This document shows, in pieces, positions 5,671-9,404 of a stretch of DNA of 9,404 nt. A program made the translations under genes and the position numbers. Each line of letters starts with the position of its first letter. Position 1 is the stretch's first letter. The DNA is from Chloroflexia bacterium. GTDB taxonomy: Bacteria > Chloroflexota > Chloroflexia > QHBQ01 > JADMIH01. The stretch is taken from positions 1 to 9,404 of the forward strand of contig JAICKM010000222.1 in NCBI GenBank assembly GCA_025927935.1, written 5' to 3'. The notes under the pieces are model-generated. The model was not told the origin of the DNA. It saw nothing but the letters and a program-made list of their open reading frames with translations, and did no database searches.

Positions 5671-5686
5671 CAGCCGTTATCGACTC

Positions 5687-5709
5687 GCCCCCGGCGCTCT
5701 GCCGGGGGC
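5687..5709 (+). terminator. Strong GC hairpin after the esterase gene
   Basis: GCCCCCGGC (5687-5695) pairs perfectly with GCCGGGGGC (5701-5709) around GCTCT, beginning 16 bases past the esterase stop. It is followed by AAGTTCGGTCTTGG, which has only scattered T, so it is not a textbook intrinsic terminator. Position and stem strength still make it the likely 3' end of the esterase message. Confidence 0.6.
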
Positions 5710-5774
5710 AAGTTCGGTCTTGGGATTGAGGCGCGGTCCGGCCCCGGCCCGATCCTGCGCGGCGGCAAATCGGC

Positions 5775-5780
5775 TACACT
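5775..5780 (+). promoter_or_regulatory. Candidate -10 box (TACACT) upstream of the ABC-F gene
   Basis: TACACT matches four of six positions of TATAAT and lies 42 bases before ATG 5822, just after the esterase hairpin. No -35 box is recognisable. If real, it gives the ABC-F gene its own start after the hairpin, with a short leader. Confidence 0.22.
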
Positions 5781-5821
5781 GGGCGCAGTACGTATCCGTC
5801 TCAGCACAGGAGCCATGCGCC

Positions 5822-7834
5822 ATGTCTATCCTCAGCGCCGCGAACCTCGGCCAATATTTCGGCACCTACGATGTTTTCCACGGCATTTCGGCCAGTGTTC
5901 CCAACGATGCCAAGATCGGGTTGGTCGGCCCGAACGGCGTGGGCAAGACGACGCTGCTGCGCATCCTGGCCGGCATCGACACGCCTACCAGCGGCAGCGT
6001 GCATCGTGCCAAAGGCACCCGCCTGGGCTACCTGCGCCAGGAGGCCGTGGACGCCTTCGCCGAGCGCGACAACACGGTCTACGGGGAGATGTTGACCGTG
6101 TTCGCCGCGTTGCGCGCCCAGGCCGCCCGCCTGCAGGAGATGGAAGCACAGATGGCGGACGGCGACCTGACGGACGCCCTGTTTGACGAGTACGGCGCGA
6201 TCCAGGAAGCGTTCGACCACGCGGGCGGCTACGAATACGAGATCCGCATCGCCCAGGTGCTCGAAGGACTCGGCTTCAGCGCCGCCGAGTGGGACATGCC
6301 GCTGGGCCACCTGAGCGGCGGGCAGAAAACCCGCGCCCTGCTGGCCCGCCTGCTGCTCGAAACCCCCGACCTGCTCATCCTCGACGAACCGACCAACCAT
6401 CTCGACGTGCAGGCTATCGAATGGCTCGAACGTGCGCTGCGGGCCTGGAAGGGCGCGCTGCTCGTGGTCAGCCACGACCGCTACTTTCTCGACAACGTGG
6501 TCGACCACATCTGGGAGATGAGCCGCGCCGGCATCGAAGTCTACCGCGGCAACTACAGCGCCTATGTGCAACACCGGCAGGAGCGCTGGGATTACTTGGA
6601 GCAGACTTTCGAGGCCGAAAAAGCCCGGCTGGAGAAAGAGTTGGACTTCATCCGCCGCAACATCGAGGGCCAGGGGGTGGACATCGCGCGGGGCAAACTC
6701 AAGCGCCTGAGTCGCGAACTGGTTGCCATCCAGCAACTGGGCTTCGCGGGCGTGCAGGGCAAAAGCTGGATGGAGACCGGCGTCGGCGGTGTGCGCATGA
6801 TGACAGTGGACGAAGCGGCGCGGGCGATCAAAGAGCTGGAGCGCCCGGTGGGCCGCCCGCCCACGCTCAACATGCGCCTGAAGGCCACCGGGCGCAGCGG
6901 CACCCTGGTGCTGCGCACGCGGGATTTGCAGGTGGGTTATCCCGGCAAGCCGCTGTTCGAGTCCGCCGACATTGTTCTGGAGCGGCTGGAGTGCGCCGCG
7001 TTGATCGGCCCCAACGGCGCGGGCAAGACGACCTTCCTGCGCACCGCGCTGGGCCACCTGCCGCCGCTGGACGGGGAAGTGACGCTGGGCGCGAGCCTGA
7101 AGATCGGCTACTTTGCCCAGGCGCACGACTCGCTCAACCCGGAGCAGCAGGTGATCGAGGCGCTGCTGGCCGAGCGGCCCGGCATGACGCCCGGCGAGGC
7201 GCGCAATTACCTGGCCGGCTACCTGTTCCGCGGCGACGATGTGTGGAAGCCGGTCGGCGCGCTGAGCGGCGGCGAACGGGCGCGGCTGGCGCTGGCCCTG
7301 CTGGCGCTCGACGGCGCCAACTTCCTGGTGCTGGACGAGCCGACCAACCACCTGGACATCCACGCGCAGGAAGTGTTGCAGGCGGGGCTGGAAGGCTTCG
7401 GCGGAACGCTGCTTCTGGTCACGCACGACCGCTACCTGGTGGACCGGCTGGCAACCCAGATCTGGGAACTGCGCGACGGGCGCCTGCAGGTGTTCCGCGG
7501 CACCTACCAGGAGTGCCTGGCGGCGCGCGAGCAGGCGGCCCGCCAGGCCAAAGAGGCGGCCACCCCCGCGCCGCCGGCGCCCGCGCCTGCTGCCCCGGCC
7601 CCCGGCAAAACCGGCAAAGCCGCCCGCCGTGAGGCCGAAACGCTGGCCGCACTCGAAGCGCGTATCAGCGCGACCGAAGCGGCCCTGGCCGAGTGCGAGC
7701 GCCGCCTGCAAGCCGCGGGCGACGCCGGCCACTACACCGACCTGGCCCGGCTGGGTCATGAGTATACGGCCACCCAGGCCGAACTCGACCGGCTCGTGGC
7801 CGAGTGGGAAGCCCTCGCCACGGTTGCGGTTTAA
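5822..7834 (+). CDS. ABC-F family ATPase (Uup/EttA-like) with two ATP-binding domains
   Basis: 670 residues. ABC-F proteins are soluble twin ATPases that bind the ribosomal E site and act in translation, ribosome rescue or antibiotic target protection; they lack membrane domains. Domain 1 has Walker A GPNGVGKT (36-43), signature LSGGQ (164-168), Walker B with Glu189 in LDEPTNHLD and switch His218. Domain 2 has GPNGAGKT (396-403), LSGGE (481-485), Glu506 in the same LDEPTNHLD and His535. All ATP-site residues are intact. The linker (about 240-360) begins as the usual basic helix (EKARLEKELDFIRRN) but then carries an extra stretch with SWMETGVGGVRMM. A Pro/Ala-rich spacer (580-600) joins a C-terminal coiled coil (605-665), like Uup. 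ATG 5822 follows AGGAG by 9 bases; the frame runs back to 5720, but those 34 residues look non-coding. Which subfamily it belongs to, and whether it confers resistance, cannot be decided here. The MFS gene follows 81 bases on. Confidence 0.94.
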   Translation: MSILSAANLGQYFGTYDVFHGISASVPNDAKIGLVGPNGVGKTTLLRILAGIDTPTSGSVHRAKGTRLGYLRQEAVDAFAERDNTVYGEMLTVFAALRAQAARLQEMEAQMADGDLTDALFDEYGAIQEAFDHAGGYEYEIRIAQVLEGLGFSAAEWDMPLGHLSGGQKTRALLARLLLETPDLLILDEPTNHLDVQAIEWLERALRAWKGALLVVSHDRYFLDNVVDHIWEMSRAGIEVYRGNYSAYVQHRQERWDYLEQTFEAEKARLEKELDFIRRNIEGQGVDIARGKLKRLSRELVAIQQLGFAGVQGKSWMETGVGGVRMMTVDEAARAIKELERPVGRPPTLNMRLKATGRSGTLVLRTRDLQVGYPGKPLFESADIVLERLECAALIGPNGAGKTTFLRTALGHLPPLDGEVTLGASLKIGYFAQAHDSLNPEQQVIEALLAERPGMTPGEARNYLAGYLFRGDDVWKPVGALSGGERARLALALLALDGANFLVLDEPTNHLDIHAQEVLQAGLEGFGGTLLLVTHDRYLVDRLATQIWELRDGRLQVFRGTYQECLAAREQAARQAKEAATPAPPAPAPAAPAPGKTGKAARREAETLAALEARISATEAALAECERRLQAAGDAGHYTDLARLGHEYTATQAELDRLVAEWEALATVAV

Positions 7835-7860
7835 TGGATGTGCTGAGATGCCTTTGTAGG

Positions 7861-7879
7861 GGCGGGTTTCAAACCCGCC
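7861..7879 (+). terminator. GGCGGGTTT...AAACCCGCC palindrome between the ABC-F and MFS genes
   Basis: GGCGGGTTT (7861-7869) and AAACCCGCC (7871-7879) are perfect inverted copies around a single C, so the real fold has a 6-7 bp stem and a 5-7 base loop. TTT follows. GTAGGGGCGGGTTTCAAACC and its variants are known to me as a dispersed intergenic palindrome in some bacterial genomes. It starts 26 bases past the ABC-F stop and may end that message. Confidence 0.5.
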
Positions 7880-7915
7880 TTTGCCGTGGTTAGCAAGAAA
7901 GCCGGGCAACGTTCA

Positions 7916-9193
7916 ATGTCCAGCGTGGAAGCCGTAGGGGAGCGCCGGAAAGGACTCTGGCAGCACCCCGATTTCATGAAGTTATGGACAGCGCAGACGA
8001 TCTCGCAGTTCGGGTCGGGGATCGGGGGCACGGCGCTGGAGTTGACGGCCGTGCTGGTGCTGGCCGCCACGCCCGCCGAGATGGGCCTGCTGGGGGCCGT
8101 CGGCAGCGCCCCGGTGCTGGTCATCGGGCTGCTGGCGGGGGTCTGGGTGGACCGCTTGCGCCGCCGCCCCATCCTCATGGCCGCCGACATCGGCCGGGCG
8201 CTGCTGCTGCTGTCGATCCCGCTGGCGTTCGTGTTCGGCGTGCTGCACATCGTGCAGTTATATGTCGTGGCCGCGCTCGTCGGTGTGCTGACCGTCTTCT
8301 TCGACGTGGCCGACCAATCGCTGCTGCCGACGCTGGTCCACCGCGATCAGTTGGTAGAAGCCAACAGCAAGCTGGGCACCAGCAGTTCGCTGGCCGAGAT
8401 CGGCGGCCCGGCGCTGGGCGGCGTGCTGGTGCAGGTGCTCAAGGCGCCCTTCGCCATCGTCATCGACGCGGTCTCGTTCCTGTTGTCGGCGCTGGCCCTG
8501 AGCCTGATCCGCAAAGCCGAACCGGCTCCCGCACCGGAGGCGCACGCAAGCATCCGCCGCGACGTACAGGAAGGGCTGCGCGTGGTGTTGGGCAACCCCG
8601 TATTGCGGGCGCTGGCCGGCAGCAGCGGCATGTTCACATTCTTCGGCAACTTCATCGGCACGATGTATACGCTGTACGCCGTGCGCGAACTGGGCGTGCC
8701 GCCGGCCCTCGTCGGCAGCCTGATCGGCCTGGGCGGCATCGGCGCCCTGCTCGGCGCGCTGATCGCGAGCCGGGTCACGCGCCGCTTCGGGCTGGGCCAC
8801 ACGCTCATCGGGACGCTGGGCTTCGCCGGGCTGATCTCGTTGATGATCCCGCTGGCCGGCGGCCCGCCCCTGGTGGCCGGGACGATACTGGGCGTGAACC
8901 AACTCGTCAGCGACGTGGCGATTGCCGTCTACTTGATCAACGACGTGAGCCTGCGCCAGGCGATCATCCCGGAGCGCCTGCTGGGCCGGGCCAACGCCAG
9001 CATGCACTTCCTGGTGGGCGGCGCCGGGCCGGTGGGCGCGCTAGTGGCCGGGGCGGTCGGCGAAGCTTTCGGGCCGCGCCTGGCCCTGGTGATCGGCTCG
9101 TTCGGCATCATGGCCGCCGTGTCCTGGCTCGTCTTCTCGCCGGTCCGCCGCCTGCAAAGCACGCCGGAGGCGCCGGAAGCACAGAACGTGTGA
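7916..9193 (+). CDS. Major facilitator superfamily exporter (MFS_3 / EntS-like)
   Basis: Predicted twelve-helix inner-membrane drug or metabolite:proton antiporter; 425 residues, usual for the family. The cytosolic loop after helix 2 carries the motif-A signature GVWVDRLRRRPILMAAD (75-91). The family-typical loop DQSLLPTLVHRDQLVEANS (133-151), the GGPALGG helix (163-169) and SLRQAIIPERLLGRANA (345-361) place it with the MFS_3 group, which includes enterobactin exporter EntS and macrolide-efflux-like proteins. A charged, Pro/Ala-rich central loop (199-222) separates the two six-helix halves. ATG 7916 sits close to the conserved N-terminus (LWQHPDFMKLWTAQTIS), but its ribosome binding site is poor. 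GTG 7886, which would add 10 residues, is a real alternative and lies 6 bases after the intergenic palindrome. The substrate is unknown. Position after an ABC-F gene suggests a possible joint role in drug tolerance, which is inference only. Confidence 0.9.
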   Translation: MSSVEAVGERRKGLWQHPDFMKLWTAQTISQFGSGIGGTALELTAVLVLAATPAEMGLLGAVGSAPVLVIGLLAGVWVDRLRRRPILMAADIGRALLLLSIPLAFVFGVLHIVQLYVVAALVGVLTVFFDVADQSLLPTLVHRDQLVEANSKLGTSSSLAEIGGPALGGVLVQVLKAPFAIVIDAVSFLLSALALSLIRKAEPAPAPEAHASIRRDVQEGLRVVLGNPVLRALAGSSGMFTFFGNFIGTMYTLYAVRELGVPPALVGSLIGLGGIGALLGALIASRVTRRFGLGHTLIGTLGFAGLISLMIPLAGGPPLVAGTILGVNQLVSDVAIAVYLINDVSLRQAIIPERLLGRANASMHFLVGGAGPVGALVAGAVGEAFGPRLALVIGSFGIMAAVSWLVFSPVRRLQSTPEAPEAQNV

Positions 9194-9290
9194 ACCCGGC
9201 CATGTTGAGTTAGCAGGATAGGGACAACGGATCACGGGCACCCGCGCAGTTAGGACGCCGCCGAGGACAGGCGACGGGACGGCGATCCTC

Positions 9291-9296
9291 TATGAT
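9291..9296 (+). promoter_or_regulatory. Candidate -10 box (TATGAT) before the FMN reductase gene
   Basis: TATGAT matches five of six positions of TATAAT and lies 58 bases before ATG 9354. No -35 hexamer is evident 16-18 bases upstream. It is the most A/T-rich spot in the 160-base gap, so a promoter here is plausible but weakly supported. Confidence 0.3.
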
Positions 9297-9309
9297 AGCA
9301 TCATCGACA

Positions 9310-9328
9310 GTCACCGGATCGCGGTGAC
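9310..9328. promoter_or_regulatory. 7-bp inverted repeat between the MFS and FMN reductase genes
   Basis: GTCACCG (9310-9316) and CGGTGAC (9322-9328) form a perfect inverted repeat with a GATCG centre. It lies 14-32 bases downstream of the candidate -10 box and ends 6 bases before the AGGAGG ribosome binding site. It could be an operator or a leader hairpin near the ribosome binding site. Confidence 0.4.
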
Positions 9329-9353
9329 GCCATCAGGAGGAGCCTTTAGAAGA

Positions 9354-9404
9354 ATGAACCGTCCTATCCATGTCCTGGGCATTGCCGGTAGTTTGCGTGC
9401 CGGT
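9354..9404 (+). CDS. NADPH-dependent FMN reductase family protein, N-terminal fragment
   Basis: Only 17 codons are inside the window, reading MNRPIHVLGIAGSLRAG. The GIAGSLRAG stretch after a hydrophobic strand is the phosphate-binding loop that opens the flavodoxin-like NADPH-dependent FMN reductase family (FMN_red), usually G-S-x-R-x-G-S. Such enzymes reduce FMN, quinones, azo dyes or chromate with NAD(P)H in the cytosol. ATG 9354 is preceded by AGGAGG at 9335-9340, with a rather long 13-base gap, and by a purine run AGAAGA just before the start. The rest of the gene lies beyond the window edge, so length and completeness cannot be judged. With so few residues the family is likely but not certain. 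Confidence 0.7.
   Translation, partial: MNRPIHVLGIAGSLRAG

Noticed and set aside
5801..7909. Minus-strand open frame of 702 codons opposite the ABC-F gene
   Set aside because: It is the antisense of a complete, motif-perfect ABC-F gene. GC-rich third positions remove stops from the opposite frame, and the translation is rich in Gln, Arg, Gly and His with no domain.
6289..9213. Plus-strand shifted frames over the ABC-F gene (6289-7632) and MFS gene (7984-9213)
   Set aside because: Both are Arg/Gly/Ala-rich shadows of real genes. Their existence reflects base composition.

Overview
This is a high-GC bacterial window, and nearly every third codon position is G or C. It encodes eight protein genes, two of them cut by the window edges. 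Plain Shine-Dalgarno starts, GC-rich intergenic hairpins, a dispersed palindromic repeat of the CATTCTGAGCGGAGCG type and the form of the ABC-F linker fit a Chloroflexota-like organism. That placement is inference from style; there is no phylogenetic marker here.

Left part (1-3022): the C-terminal end of a plus-strand FAD-dependent oxidoreductase converges on a long minus-strand gene for an Eco57I/type IIG-like adenine-specific DNA methyltransferase. That protein keeps the SAM-binding motif I, the NPPY catalytic motif and a C-terminal target-recognition-like region. It has no visible N-terminal nuclease domain and no restriction partner in the window, so it reads as an orphan or decayed restriction-modification enzyme.

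Middle (3023-3900): a 416-base gene-free stretch holds an imperfect inverted-repeat element (3125-3199) inside a wider 9-bp inverted pair, a short direct repeat, a TATAAT box and two tandem perfect hairpins. The hairpins lie just past the end of a small minus-strand gene for a helical, ferritin-like-looking protein. That gene diverges from the rightward block across 141 bases containing a 7-bp inverted repeat.

Right part (3901-9404): six plus-strand genes follow: a lipocalin-like protein, an unrecognised 142-residue protein, a carboxylesterase of the phospholipase/carboxylesterase family, an ABC-F ATPase with an enlarged inter-domain linker, an MFS_3-type exporter, and the start of an NADPH-dependent FMN reductase. 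Gaps are 81-160 bases, so this is not a tight operon. Every one of the five gaps holds a GC-rich perfect or near-perfect hairpin with little or no T-tract. The ABC-F/MFS pair could serve drug or stress tolerance, but nothing in the sequence proves a shared pathway. I see no CRISPR, transposase, tRNA or rRNA, and no clearly new multi-gene system. The most interesting points are the nuclease-less methyltransferase, the hairpin in every gap, and the ABC-F linker.
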